64,000 bases of DNA from positions 62,501,610 through 62,565,609 of the forward strand of contig OX411547.1 of NCBI GenBank assembly GCA_948146395.1. Reading direction: 5' to 3'. Positions within the stretch are counted from its first letter, which is position 1. Every line of letters starts with the position of its first letter. A program made the translations under genes and the position numbers. Below are positions 42,637 through 55,119 of this stretch, in pieces. This stretch comes from Fragum whitleyi (lineage: Eukaryota; Mollusca; Bivalvia; Cardiida; Cardiidae). Below the pieces are notes generated by a model, which was not told the origin of the DNA, searched no databases, and worked only from the letters and a program-made list of their open reading frames with translations.

Positions 42637-43387
42637 TTAAAAAGAAGCACTTTTTGTAAATTGCAAGGCTTTAAAGAGACTTCACCATGTAGATGCTTTA
42701 ATTTCATTAACATTACAGAGACATCATTAATTCTTCATATTTAACTATTGGTTCTTAGTAATCAGTTAAACACAAAGGGAAATTGAGAAAGTATATTTAG
42801 TTTTTTTACATAAAGTGTTACTTATTATGTAATAAATGTCTATTTGGATCTGAACACATAATACCAATTGTGTTTTAAAACTTTGTCAGAAAGTTTGTCT
42901 ACATATTGTCTACTTTTTTGAGATATAAAGGTTTAATAGCACAACAAAGGCTAAATTGGATAACAAAAGTTTAGTGACAGCCTCAAGGGTTAACTATATT
43001 TATATAAAATATAATGACACAGAGGTTATCGCAAAATTGTGTTATGCAATCTGACCAACGAGTTCTTCTTAGTAAGTCAAGCCTAACAACATGCCTGGGT
43101 TCAGAACTAATAAATGTTTGTTGTTTTTTTTTATTTGAGATATGTGACCCCGCTTTGGTCATTTCGAACTTAAAACTATTTTTCTGTTTAAAACGTGTTA
43201 AAATATTCTTTTTAGATTTAATCTGGCAAAAGAGTCTTGTGCAATTTGAAAGAGGACCGTCCCTTGATATAATTATTTTCTAATGTAAATGGTTGATTCA
43301 GGAAGATCAGTGATTCAGTGTCTCGTCCTTTTAATAGCGTGAAAATTATTATTCATGTATTTCTGATGAGTTGAATGTCTATGGGTC
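42637..43387 (+). other. No recognised feature
   Basis: AT-rich sequence. The 89-codon frame at 43014 has no recognisable domain. Confidence 0.45.
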
Positions 43388-43510
43388 CCCAGGTGTTGTT
43401 GGAGCGATCGATGGAACATACATCCCCCGTTGTGAAATTCGGGAATTTCTTGTGAAAACGTAGACTCGTACATTTGCCGGAAGGGTTTTCAAGCAATGCA
43501 CCCTCAGGTA
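43388..43510 (+). pseudogene. PIF/Harbinger transposase exon fragment
   Basis: The frame reads SPGVVGAIDGTYIP, the conserved start of the DDE_Tnp_4 catalytic domain (FPGVxGAIDGTHI in HARBI1-like proteins), with the first catalytic Asp in AIDGT. It then decays; a TAG at about 43464 is in frame. GTAAAATA near 43509 could be a former splice donor. The rest of the transposase and its Myb-like partner are not alongside, so this is an isolated scrap. Confidence 0.55.
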
Positions 43511-44879
43511 AAATAACGACTTTTTAACTTTTATTAATAAAATTCAATTAATATGAGAAAATGGTGAAATGAAGGTAATTAAAGTATATTACAAAACTTA
43601 TAATTTGGTAAAAAAAAAACAACGTCTGATCAGAATATCCTCCACGAGGAATCATATCATACTGAAAAGGGCAGATATAAATTAGATACCTGAAACACTA
43701 GGTGAGAAATAATGTCCAGGTAGTCATGAAATTTAGACATTGAAAATTTATTAGCATACTTCAAATTGATATACTCAAATAGCCTCAGCAGAAACAGATA
43801 AAACTATACAAGAGTTGCATGTAAATTTCTTTAGTATGAAAGAGTTTGAAATTCAATTAAATTCAATGTCAGAGTACTGAATACTTGCCTTGAGGCTTAT
43901 ATTATGGTCACAAAAGCATTAACAAATTTTCAAAGCAATAACTTTAGTAGATTTGACACAGTTGCATGTAAAAGAAGTCTTTTATAGGTGGAGGACATTC
44001 TCTGTATATTAATTAGTGGAAACTTTGAAAGTTAATATCTCATCGATATCAACCAAGTTTCATTGGAATAATCCTAGGCGGCGTAAAACCCCAATAAATA
44101 CATCAATCAATCAACGCCCATGTCTGTATAACAATATCAAATGATATGTGTTAATATTGCAAGCTGAAATAAATTTCCACAGAGAGGAGGTATCCATGAC
44201 ATTTTACTAGCTCGAGATGAAGAGATCATTTCTTGATTTCTTTGAGGTATGAAACTGAAAACCTTATCACACTGTATGAATATCCGAAGCCATCTCATAC
44301 ATGACTGATTAGGTTTTTAGTTTCATACATCCATTAAAGCAACAATGAGTCCTTTCATGTCTTCATATCTTATAATGTAATTTCTTGAAGCAAAATTGAA
44401 CGGATTTACACTCAAAACCATGGAATGTTATGTAACTTCTTTCTGCAGAAGCTAATAAAAGCTACAACATCAAACTTGTTTTCATTGACCTATGAACCAA
44501 TTTTTCAGCCAATCAGAATGCACGAATCTTTGTGATTACAACTAGAACTAAAATATCGGCCATTGAATTAGGCATTTCAATTTCCCTGACAGAGGAAATC
44601 GGACACAAAGGTGAGCCATATAGGACCATCACTTTCATCTTGCTCTGTTTTCTTAATGTGTTGTATGAATATATTTATTTATCACTATACAGGTTGTTTG
44701 TGACAGGCGTATGGTTTTTTGAGACGTGCAGACAGGGTACCCTGGGTCAGTACATAATTCCAGGGATTTCAAGAACAGCGACCTGAAAGTGCATTTCGAA
44801 AGTCCTTCCGGAAAATTGCCTGCAGACTTTCACATTTTAGGGGACTATCCTAATACGATGATAAATGGCCGAAAATTGC
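43511..44879 (+). other. No gene; SINE tail scrap
   Basis: Mostly AT-rich. A short piece at 44078-44114 (GGCGGCGTAAAACCCCAATA then ATCAATCAATCAA) is the 3' tail of the SINE seen at 10170 and 23838. Confidence 0.5.
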
Positions 44880-45498
44880 CGAAATTCTAAGAAAAAATTC
44901 TTTCCCTCCTGAACGACTAGGCCAATCAAACCGAAACTTGGCAGAGATGTTGCTTTGATAAAGTTCTTCTAAAGTTATTAAAAGAATTTAATTTCATCTG
45001 GTTTGCATGGTAACGGATAAGGCTGAAAAATGGCCGAATTTTTTTGAAAATCTTAGAAAAATTCTTCTCTTTCTATACCACTGGGCTTATTAAGCTGAAA
45101 CTTGTTAGGGATGTTCTTAAGGTGAAGCTCTACCAAAATTGTAGAATTAATCTTATTTAAATCAAAATCTCTGGTTTCCATGGTATTGGAAATGTCAAAA
45201 TATAACCAGAAATCTCAGAAAAGGTTAATCTTCGCCTAAACTATTGGACATATTTTAAACTTGGCAGGTATATTCTTAAGGTTAAGATCTACTAAAGTTG
45301 TTAAATGATTCGATTCCTTCAATAACTTTGTTTGCAATTAAAAAGAAAATCCAATTGCAGTAGGACAAAATTAAAGTCTGTTTCTTTGAAATCCACTCCA
45401 AGTGAACATCAAACTATCTCTGGTATTTATAACATGGTTGAGAAGTTATGAGATGACTAACTCAGGTGAGCGATAGGACCATCATGGTCCTCTTGTTT
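44880..45498 (+). mobile_element. F1 repeat, right end with diverged modules
   Basis: Three modules with cores CCAATCAAACCGAAACTTGG, TTATTAAGCTGAAACTTGTT and TATTTTAAACTTGGCAGG are spaced roughly 155-160 bp. The right end is CTCAGGTGAGCG, hairpin GGACCATCATGGTCC, TCTTGTT. No left end was found. Confidence 0.65.
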
Positions 45499-45760
45499 AA
45501 CTTTTTCAATTAATTTTAGTTTTTCAATAAGTTTTTCCAAAAGTTCATTTTTTCTCTTTGTTTCTATCAAAATACTGTCTAAAATGGTGTTGCTCTTTTC
45601 AGTCCATTCCTTTAACCATTCTTGGGTATTTGATATGGCCATCCATTTCTTTCTTTTTATAACTGGTAGTTCTAGAAGGTTTTTTGGGCGTTTCTGGTGT
45701 TTCGAAAAGTCTTCTTTTTCGATCGTTCGTTATGGGGTTGAATTTTCTTTATCTGTAGAA
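45499..45760 (-). pseudogene. Coiled-coil C-terminus, unknown protein
   Basis: Reading the minus strand, RKRRLFETPETPKKPS is followed, after a frameshift near 45650, by SNTQEWLKEWTEKSNTILDS and a Lys/Glu/Leu-rich helix (LLEKLIEKLKLIEK). The F1 right end truncates it. The composition resembles the tail of Myb/trihelix-type proteins carried by DNA transposons, but that is a guess. The frame has no start and a frameshift. Confidence 0.25.
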
Positions 45761-47399
45761 AAAGAATAGTTACTAGTAGGAGATAAAGATATTCTTTTAA
45801 TTCATTTAGGTATGACACTAAAAACCAATTTATAACGGATAAACATATGAGGCTAATTCATACTGAAATGTAATTTGTTTTTAGTTTCAAAAATACTCCT
45901 CATATCTTGAAATATAAAATCAGGAAGAAAAAATATCAATACATTTGACGTAATGATTTAGATATCTTGATGGTTCACCTTATTCACACGATTTCACAAT
46001 AGTGGCAATATTGTAGATTTGATCTTGTATTTGAAAGATATTCTCTCCTTATATAGAAAATGTTGCTAGAAAATGAAAAAAACAGCATATTTCAATCTAT
46101 TTTTAATTTTCCTTAGTTCTCCTTACTCCTATTCATCTGACATACCAAAAACCAGGATTATGTATTGATTGGTAAAAAGAACATACATTTATAAACAAAG
46201 ACCTCGATGCAAGTGTAGCATATTTTTTCCTCAACAATATGAAATCAAATTATCAGAAAGACTAAACAGGAGTCTGGACACAAAGACAACAAAAAAATGA
46301 TGTATAAATGAATTCCATCTCTCCTTCCATCTCTCCTTTTTCAGACTGATCTTAGATTATTTCTGATTCGAGAAAATGCAAAGACTAAGATCAACCTGCA
46401 CACTTGTGCATGTTTGTTTTACCAGCTTATCAACATTTATTTTGGTACATGGATTATTCTACATTTCAAATAGGCTCCACTTACCTTGAGAACCATTTAA
46501 ACTTGACATTGTTTGGGATGGCACTACTGCTGGATCCTGTCCAAATAAACATTCCATCTCCAAGTAGTACCTCCATGACTGCCTGTTTCGACCCGTCTGA
46601 TTATTTTACAGATTTGTATCTGAAGATATATGTACCAACATGGTTTAATCAAACAAACAAGCAATGGACATTCATAAATTGTTTCTTGTACTGTGATAAT
46701 TTCCTATGATTATATTGTACATGGTAATTTTTTAAGCTCTTTTCCTTTATTATTTTATTACCAAGGACTTGTGATGGGCAGATTGATTTTGATCGAAGTC
46801 CAGTTGGTTTTGGCTTCTGATTGCGGTAAATCAACTACAAAATTTCATGATTAGATTAATCAGTTCCTAACACATAAATGGAAGCCATTGTATGTTGTTT
46901 TCGAGACCGACATCAGTTTGATGGCTCAGCTTGAAACAGTTGTAACTGCCTATATGTTTATGCAAAAAAGTTTCTCGTGTCAAGGGTCAAAAACTAAATG
47001 CATATTAAGCTCAACTGTTTTCTTGAAAAACAAGGGGTATATTTTGACCTTGGTGACAACAAAATTATTATCATGGTTTATGCAAATTATTTTTTACTTA
47101 GACTTTATATATTCACTATCCAGCACCCATCAGTTGCACACGGGCAGGAATAGACGTGCCTAAAATGCAATTTTCATGGTGTCATTCACATACAGATACC
47201 AAGGGCAATGTGAGAAAACAAAGTTCGATCACCAGTCATAGTCAATATTTTAAGCTCCAATGAAGATAGTCCAGTAGGGCTATTGTCATGGCCTGGTGTC
47301 AATACTCTGTAATCAGTAAACTATTACTTTGGATGTCTACTACGAAACTACCGGCCAGATTAAAAGAAAAAAAATGTTTCCTGCAAAGGTCAGATGAGA
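45761..47399 (+). other. No recognised feature
   Basis: About 1.6 kb, AT-rich. Open frames at 46404-46709 and 46888-47163 show no domain I recognise. Confidence 0.45.
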
Positions 47400-47684
47400 C
47401 ATATTGTTTTTACAGTTGTCCGTCTGTCTGCCCATCTGTCAGTCTGAATGCAAAATTTAACCACAAACTTAACATTGCAAATATCTTCAAGCCTATTCAA
47501 GACACAAGCCTCATATTTGGTGTAATGTTAGATCTCGATGATAGGCATCTGCTGATACCAAAGTCAAGGTTATCTGGCAATGTCAAATAACTCAAAAACC
47601 AAAAATTTAAGATTGCCAATATCTTCAAGCCATTTTTAAGGTACAAGCCTCATATGACATTATGATACCAGGGATAATTTTGGG

Positions 47685-47811
47685 ATTAGATTTTGAGAGA
47701 TTCTCTCATTTTTGTGGCAGAAATCTCAATGCAACTGGGTTAATGAGATTAGATTTTGAGAGATTCTCTCATTTTTGTGGCAGAAATCTCAATGCAACTG
47801 GGTTAATGAGA
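47685..47811 (+). repeat. Perfect 63-bp tandem duplication
   Basis: ATTAGATTTTGAGAGATTCT begins at 47685 and again at 47748, and the whole 63-bp unit is identical in both copies. Length is 21 codons, but the open frame through it has no recognisable domain. Confidence 0.85.
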
Positions 47812-47910
47812 GAAAGATCTCGAAGCAAAATGTTATTTAGTGTAGGATTTTATAAAATTTCTCACCAAATATTCTTAATTTCTAATTTCAGATTTGGCTG
47901 AATGAGATTT

Positions 47911-48457
47911 TTTTAGCTCATATGAGCACAACGTGCTCAAGGGGAGCTTTAAGGATCACCCTGAGTCCATCGTCAACAATCTTAAAATTTTCTTCTCCTG
48001 AACCACTGGGTCGATTTCAATGAAACTTTGCTTCGATGTTCCTTGTGTAACCCTCTTTAAAAATGTTCACTAGATTCTGATTTGCACATAGATATGGTCA
48101 TGGCAGGGCGTGGCATTTTTTCTCTTTGAAATCTTTGAACGACATCTCCTGAACCACAGAGCCGATTTCAATGAAACGTACCAGAATGTTCCTTGGATGA
48201 CCATTTTCATAATTTTTTCACAAAATATTGACTGGCCCAAATATTGTCATGGCAGGGTGGGGCTTATTTCGAGTCGCCTCAGTAAAGAATGGGTGGGCAG
48301 GGTCTATTATTTCTTTAAAATTTTGGAATAACATCTCTTCCACAATTACAAAAATAGGTAAATGTGAATGAAACTTTGACCTAAAGTTACTTGGTTGGGT
48401 TCCAACGGACCAATAAAATTCAGGTGAGCGATTTAGGCCCATTCTGGCTCTCTTGTT
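47911..48457 (+). mobile_element. F1 modular repeat, C-type modules
   Basis: Left end TTTTAGCTCATATGAGCAC with the second arm GTGCTCAAGG, then GGATCACCCTGAGTCCATCG. Modules contain TCTCCTGAACCAC, GATTTCAATGAAAC and GGCAGGGCGTGGC. The right end is CAGGTGAGCG, a weak hairpin, CTCTTGTT. It lies within F5-type sequence. Confidence 0.75.
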
Positions 48458-48777
48458 GCACTTGGTATTTTGAGCCAGAATTATCCCTGTGATGAAATTC
48501 TATGTGCATCTGTAGATCAAAGTCTATGTCATGTGACAAGGTCAAGGTAATCTAACTAGGTAAAACAACTTAAAAACTTAAAATTAAAAACCTAACATGT
48601 TCAGTTCATTCGAGTCAATTTAAGACAGTTTTTTATTGTTTGCATTATAAAAAATCTCAGGAATGTGCATCCATAAGTATCAAGGTCATGTTTTAAGGTT
48701 TCAGGTCATCTGTCAAGGGCAACACATGAAAAAAAAATAATGTGAAGCGGTGTTTCACAAACACATCTTGTTTATTT

Positions 48778-49290
48778 GAATCTTATCACGGATAATCTCT
48801 TTCAAGAATTTTGGGGTTGGCAGGATACAAGGGTGAATTATGCAAGCTTGGGAGCACGAATTTCATTTTAAAGGACAACATCTAATTTTCTCTGAAACTA
48901 TTAAGACCATTCGGATTCTTGCATGGTGAATGGATGAAAATTTGTTTCAAATCTCCTTGAAAACAAGTCTGAGCATGCAAGTATTTTGTAAGTTTCCACA
49001 AAAGGTAGTGCCAAAAGAATTCTTTCTCAAAAGATAAAATCTTTACTTTTTACCATGATGATTTTAAATATTTAGTATATAAAGGAATCTTAATGGGACG
49101 TATGAAACTTAAAACTAAAACACTAGCACAAGACTGCTTTAGTATTCATAGCATTTTTTACAGAATGCTTTGTGTCAACAATTACATAACCGGGTCCTTC
49201 CCATCTTCCATCAACTTGATTTTTCATCTGCCCTCTCTATATTGCTCACTTGGTACAGCAGGCTAGTTTCCACTGTATCTGGGAATTTAC
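48778..49290 (+). other. No recognised feature
   Basis: AT-rich, with no gene or repeat end recognised. Confidence 0.4.
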
Positions 49291-49379
49291 CTCCAATTTC
49301 AATGGTTTCTAGTTGGCTGAAATGCCATTTGTACAGGCCATCTCCCCAGCCAACATCGCTGAAAACCAAGTTCCATGGT
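49291..49379 (-). other. Possible host-gene exon
   Basis: On the minus strand a good acceptor (ACTTTATTTACAG) precedes 89 bp that end at a donor (GGAG followed by GTAAAT). One frame reads PWNLVFSDVGWGDG and LYKWHFSQLETIEIG with no stop. The amino-acid content looks protein-like, but I know no family for it, and no neighbouring exon was found. Confidence 0.2.
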
Positions 49380-49441
49380 CTGTAAATAAAGTAATTCAAA
49401 GTTCTTGATTTCAAGAATAATGATAACACATGCTTATTCAA

Positions 49442-50309
49442 TGTGGATACTTACATACTTTCTCTCTTTGATTCAATGTAAAAGGGATTTGCCTGGGCGG
49501 AACCCAAACATGACCAAATAGGAATGGTATGAATAAACTTGCTAAAGTCCAATAAGTATAAAGCGGTGCATGACCAAAGTATAATCAAATTAAACCAAAA
49601 TTTTACCAAATTAAATCAAATATTTTGATAAATATTAAGTGCAACAATATCTTGCTTAAAATCTCTTTGAAAGTAAGACAATTTTAACAAATCATGAAAG
49701 TAAATGTAGAATGTCTGTGCAGTCTTCTGTGCTTATTCAGTTCATTTTCTCATGGGATAATCTCAGATGTGAGGAAATTATCCGAAATATACATTTTCAC
49801 CACTTGTCCCTGGACAAGTTAAACACAATTGTCTACATACCTTGGATAAACACCAACTTGCCCGAAGAAAAGAAAATATAAAATACATAAATAAGAAAAT
49901 TATTGATTTTAGAACCCAGCTATTTCTACATTAAAACAATATTTTCTACCTTTTGATACATTTGGCCAATTTATCTCTTACCTCTATCAAGCGCCATTCA
50001 AAGAATAATCTTCAATTCACTTGTCCAAATGGTATTGAAAAATGTACTTGCCCGACAATAGAAAACCCCGTGTCCGACAGATCGGGCATGGGAATTCCAT
50101 ACCATTGAATGTGGTATACAAAATCATTGAGAAATATGATAAACGGTTGTTTTTCAAAATAATTTGGGTATGTTTCAATTAACTAATGCAGTCCATGATT
50201 TCTCACAACGAAAAATCTGTTATAACGATTCATTAAAAAATGGAACTAAGGATCTAGTTTAATTTCAAAATGATTCGGTAATTGTCTTGCTATGCTAATG
50301 TCGTCTATG
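49442..50309 (+). other. No recognised feature
   Basis: AT-rich intergenic sequence. Confidence 0.45.
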
Positions 50310-50896
50310 GTCATAGACATATAGATAGATTTATTTCAGCATTAACCAAAAAATGACGAAATGGATATCAACACATACATAGCACAATGGTTAACAAAGA
50401 TAAGAAATACATTACTTTACATAAATAAATGAAATTTCATCAGATGATTATTTTATGTAGCGTTATGAACTATGTCAGTTTCATCAATGCTAAGGATAAC
50501 ACAAAAAAGAGAAATAAATCTCTTATTTCCATTGTGGTCCATCACATTGATGGCCTGACATAGAGAGGCATTAAATGAATCAAATACTGTGGTGACGTTA
50601 AAAGGATTTCAAACACATGAACACATTAAAAAATAATACTGATATTATCCATCAAAATAAAAAATAATTGTATTGCTTTTAAGGGAGATAACTCTAAAAA
50701 ATGAATATTGCTGCAAACTTATCACAGATTTATATCACATTGATTGTAGTTGATATATCATTTACTTTCTAATATTACAAATACTAAAAGACATATACTA
50801 ATAGAAATTTATATTGAGTTGAAAAAAGAACGTACGCAAAAATAGTAATTGACAAGTTATACTGAATAAGGCAAATAAACAATGAAACCTCTTATT

Positions 50897-51265
50897 TCAT
50901 ATATCTAAAAAGTGGTCTTTTACAGCTCTCTTAAAAATGTTCAAATTTGATAGCTGTCTGATAGAAGGTGGTAACATGTTCCAAAGTTTAATCCCTAAGT
51001 ATGAGAAAGACTTGAGACCAAAACCTTTTACCTTAGGAAGCACAAGAGATCCATATTTGGAAAACCTTGTACTGTATGAATGAACTGAATCTTGTGTTAT
51101 AAAATGTTGGTTCATATAGTGGGGACTAAGATCATTTTCAATTCTAAAAACATGACATAGTGTAATTTGCTCAAGCCGTCTTAAAACTGGTAACCAGGAT
51201 AGGGTTTTGAAATGGTGACTTTCTATGTGAGCCATTTGATCTAAATTTAGTATGAATCTAATCAA
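50897..51265 (-). pseudogene. LINE A ORF2, C-terminal part
   Basis: The frame gives LPVLRRLEQITLCHVFRI, YSTRFSKYGSLVLP and GIKLWNMLPPSIRQ. This is the characteristic end of CR1/L2-type ORF2 proteins, in which a lWNxLP motif lies near the C-terminus. The 122-codon frame is intact locally, but upstream coding is shifted and split by LINE B. In a live copy this region follows the RT thumb. Confidence 0.65.
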
Positions 51266-51545
51266 CTTATTTTGAGTTACCTGTAGCTTGTCTTTCCAAA
51301 CTTTTGTTAGACCATGATACCAAAAGCTGCATGCATAATCAAAATGACACTGACTAAGAGCTGAAACTAAAAGTTTTGGGTTTTTTTGTATGATCAGTAA
51401 GAAAATCTTGTTTTCTGTAAAGAAATTTTAACGTTACATTTGCCATCTTAATAACTGAACTGAACATGGATTCACCTGTCAAGCTGTGATCAAGAGTCGC
51501 ACCCAGGTACTTAACTGAAATGTTGAGTTGATAGCCTTGCCATTA

Positions 51546-52510
51546 CAAGTCAAGTCAAGTAATATTTATTTACAAAGTCGGTACAATACAACAATATAAC
51601 ATAAGCTCTAGTGAGCTTTTAACACCGACTTGAAGTACATAAAAATAATACAAACCATAAGACAATCAGTTTAAAGAGTCAATAAATAAGAATTAAAAGG
51701 TAAGCAGATTAAGAGTTGGATGCCATATAGACGAAATTTTAAATTTAATGCAATGCAAGGGAGACAAATGTTGTATCAGATTACCAGCATTTGACCAATG
51801 GTTATCTCCCCTACATCACATTATGGAGAGCCCTTAAAACATAGGAAACTTGAAAAAAACAATTCTACAACTGAAAATCACAGAGGCTTGATTAGCTTAG
51901 AGCTTATGATACATTTTAAGCATCACAGTAATCTATTAATAATATATATTGCACATTTTGACTGTAGGTTACTGTACTGTTCAATTGTCAGTTTGTTCAT
52001 AATTCATAATTGCACTGTTCTTTCATCACGTTAAATAAGTTTAAGAAAATAAACAATAAAGTAAAGGCATAGTAATTCATGCAACAATGAAACAGAAGCA
52101 ATTTCAATTTTCTAAAAATTTAACATTAGCAGACAGAGAATTTTTGCAGCAAAAAGTAAAGTGTTTGTGACTGAAAAACAGGAGTAACAAATTTGGCAAA
52201 ATCTAAAAAAAGTATGGTTAAGGCAAATAAAGCAAGGAGCTCAAAAGCAAAAATAAGTTGAAAGCAGAAGCAAAAGCAAAATATGGCAAACTGAAAGAAT
52301 AAGGGGGAAAAGCAGACTTAAAGCAAACATAGAAAAACATGCTTTTAGGCCCACAGCAGCCGTCCCATTACTTGAAAGTTAAGTTACCGATGGCAAGAGG
52401 AGCAATTGCATTTTTCTCCGTCCCAGGAGTTAATAAGCTGGCGGAAATGATTCAGTGACGCTGTTTCTCTGAAGTGTGCAGGGAGGGAATTCCATAGGAC
52501 AGCTGCTGAG
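51546..52510 (-). mobile_element. LINE B 3' end inserted in LINE A
   Basis: On the minus strand the insert opens YSAAVLWNSLPAHFRE and continues to FRQLINSWDGEK, a second, different LINE C-terminus with the same WNSLP signature. A long 3' UTR ends in an (ACTTG)n tail at about 51546-51560. LINE A coding matches on both sides (NNNLNVQ to the right; CNGKAIN and VKYLGATLD to the left), so the insertion point is clear. Confidence 0.65.
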
Positions 52511-53884
52511 TACCTGAACATTGAGATTATTGTTTGACTTAAGTCTTTGTTTGGAACCCAAAATGATTGATTCAGTTTTGCCCAAGTGTAGTGATAACTT
52601 GTTGTCTACCAATCACTGGTACCATTTCAAGGTATCTGGTAAACTCTCTTTCAATAGAAACTACATTTGCCAAAAACAAGGATACCTGCAAAAGCAATTT
52701 GTTCTTAACAGCAGCTGGCATGTCATTGACATAAATTAAAAATAAGAGGTCCTAAAATTGAACCATGAGGGACACCACAAGTAACTGTACATGGTTTTGA
52801 AAAGGTACCAGAAATATCAACTAGTTGTTGGCGCTCTGATAAATATGATTTGAACCAACGAAGAATGTCGTGTCCAAGACCCATGCTTTAAAGTTTCATG
52901 TGAAGGATTGAATGAATAACTGTATCAAATGCCTTCTGTAGATCAAGGAATACCATGCCTATCAGGTTGCCTTTAGCCATGCCATACTTTATGTAGTCAG
53001 CAAGGTGAAAAAGTCAGGTATCTGTTGAGAACCTCTTTCTAAAACCAGATTGAAATTCATAAAGTAATTTTTTCTCTTGTAGATATTTATCTATTTGATC
53101 ATATACAACTCTCAACTTTTTTAGATATAATGCAGAGAATGGATACTGGGCGATAATTTCCTACCTCAGTTTTGTCATTCTTTTTAAAAAAAGGGCACCA
53201 CTCTTGCAGATTTCAGATCATCAGACACAACCCCTTGGATAAGAGACAAATTAATAATGTGTGTAAGAGGACATGCTATAAAAGAAGCACTGTCTCTCAA
53301 AAGTTTACATGAAATACCATCAAGTCCAGTAGGTTTGTTTTCACTGAGCTTATTCAGATATTTCAAAATTTGATTTTTAGACATAATAGAAAATGAAAAA
53401 CTATCTAGGGTCACCCCTTTCTGTGAATAATAGAATATAGATGCCAAAAGCTCTATCTCTGTTATTAATGCTTTGAAGAATTTCTGGAGTAATCCAAGGC
53501 TCAGTGCGTTGCTTTTTTCTAACTTGTTTTATAGGTGCTAAACTGTTAACAGCAGACATAAAAATAAGTTTAAAAGAATCCCAAGCATCCGAAATGTTAT
53601 CACATAACAAGACAGAAACTCCATTCTGCATTCAATAAAGTGTTTTCAAGATCTTCCTTATTGTAATTTTTCAAAGATCTTATAGAAACGTTATTATGAG
53701 AACCTATGAAAGATTTACTCACTTTCCTTGTACAATATGTCATCAAATGATCACTAATACGTATATCCAAAACTCCGGATTGAACAATCTTTTCACTATC
53801 TGATACTAATATTAAATCAATAGTAGAAGCATAATTTCTGCTTACTCTTGTAAAATTGTATATAAGTGAAACATGGTTTCTCAT
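52511..53884 (-). pseudogene. LINE A endonuclease end and reverse transcriptase
   Basis: From 53884: ASTIDLILVSDSEKI and DIRISDHLMTYC are the end of the APE-type endonuclease, whose SDH motif is present. PWITPEILQSINNRD is the linker. NKPTGLDGISCKLLRD opens the RT. GMVFLDLQKAFDTV-like, WFKSYLSERQQLVDI and GVPHGSILGPL motifs follow in shifted frames. The YADD active site is not recognisable: the expected place near 52680 reads unrelated residues. VDNKLSLHLGKTESI ends the segment. At least three frameshifts and several stops make it inactive. Confidence 0.7.
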
Positions 53885-53895
53885 TTTCGATAATT

Positions 53896-55119
53896 CGGTA
53901 AACCTGATTATTAAAAATCACATTTAGCAATTATCTAATTTAGGAAATTTTAAATAATTTGGTGATCCCATCTTTACAAGCGCCTGTTATATAGTAAACT
54001 TCTCTCTCTTCTCCCTTTTATTTAAATCATGTGAAAAATAAAAATGATAATTTAATCCTCAAGCTGGTAGATTAAGATTAACAGATCTTATCGATTAATT
54101 CCTGTGTTCTTTAGTGATATAACCTGTATACATGATATATTGTAAGGCTTTACTGGTGTAACATACAGAAAAGCACTGTGCAATACTTGTTTCAACAAAC
54201 TCATATGATAACAAGCTGCCAGTTGAACTGTTGATCTTGATAAACAATCCTAGCAGATGTGTATCCACCGTTGATAGTTATCCATGAAGTGTTGTCGTCA
54301 CGCTTGTAAATTTCGTTATGTTCCTAGATCCTAATCCAATTTGGTTGAGCCACAGACAACTCCGTAGGAATTTCCACCGTTGTAACTGAACAGTATGAGA
54401 CTGAAACGTCAAAAAAAGTCAAAATCAGCTAGAGAATAAATTGCCGACATTTAAGATTATTTCCAAATATTCCACTGCAGTTCTGACAGAATGTTCGATG
54501 CTGTAAATTATTGACGAAGGAAGTCCAAACAACAATAATTCCAACCCAATGGTCGGTTTTTCCGTTCTGATTCCGCTGAATAAAATAAGTGAAAGGCTGA
54601 GCACCAGTCAAGCGACTCATTTCAAGATCTGTTACTTCAGCATTAAAAAAGAATTGCCGGAAAAGACACAGCCTGCAACTTTTGACGCAATTTTGTTTCG
54701 AGTGAAGTATAGAATGCACGGGCTTAATTTCCTCATTAAAAAATCTTAAGATTCTTATTGAGATTCTTAAAAACCTCGCTCTAACGAATCCTTATCTGAA
54801 TAATCTTGATAAGAATCTCGCTCTAACGAACGCCCCTCGGTATTCGCTTACTAGATTCCTAAATCGAATGAATAGATAAATCATATGCTGTAGGTCCAGA
54901 TCGGAGCTGATGGTCTACATCAACAGTTAATACTTCATACAACTAGATTTTGTAGATTTTTTAGAGCATTAGTGTCGTTTGAAGACTTTAATCTCTATTC
55001 GCTTGTTCGAGCTTGTCGGATTCTGAGCACAGCTCCGTTCGATTTTTCAATGGTGCATTATCTGCAATGACAAACAACTTGAACATTTCATATTTCGAAG
55101 AAATTTGGGATATACTGGT
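53896..55119 (+). other. No recognised gene
   Basis: AT-rich sequence. CTCGCTCTAACGAA occurs twice, at 54775 and 54817, as a small local repeat. Nothing else was recognised. Confidence 0.4.

Larger units (their letters stand above)
47400..48777 (+). mobile_element. F5-type modular repeat, interrupted
   Basis: GTCCGTCTGTCTGCCCATCT near 47418 is followed by two modules with ATATCTTCAAGCC and CACAAGCCTCATAT. After an F1 insertion the sequence resumes at 48458 with similar text (GATCAAAGTCTATGTCATG). It ends in a hairpin GTGTTTCACAAACAC followed by ATCTTGTTT at 48752-48776. The end again is hairpin plus CTTGTT. The left hairpin was not identified. Confidence 0.45.
50310..53895 (-). mobile_element. 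Dead LINE A (CR1/L2-like), interrupted by LINE B
   Basis: Motifs run from 53884 down to 50897 on the minus strand: endonuclease end, reverse transcriptase, C-terminal domain. A 3' UTR continues to about 50310, ending in an ATCTATCTAT-type tail. The 5' end is truncated within the endonuclease. LINE B occupies 51546-52510. Confidence 0.7.
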
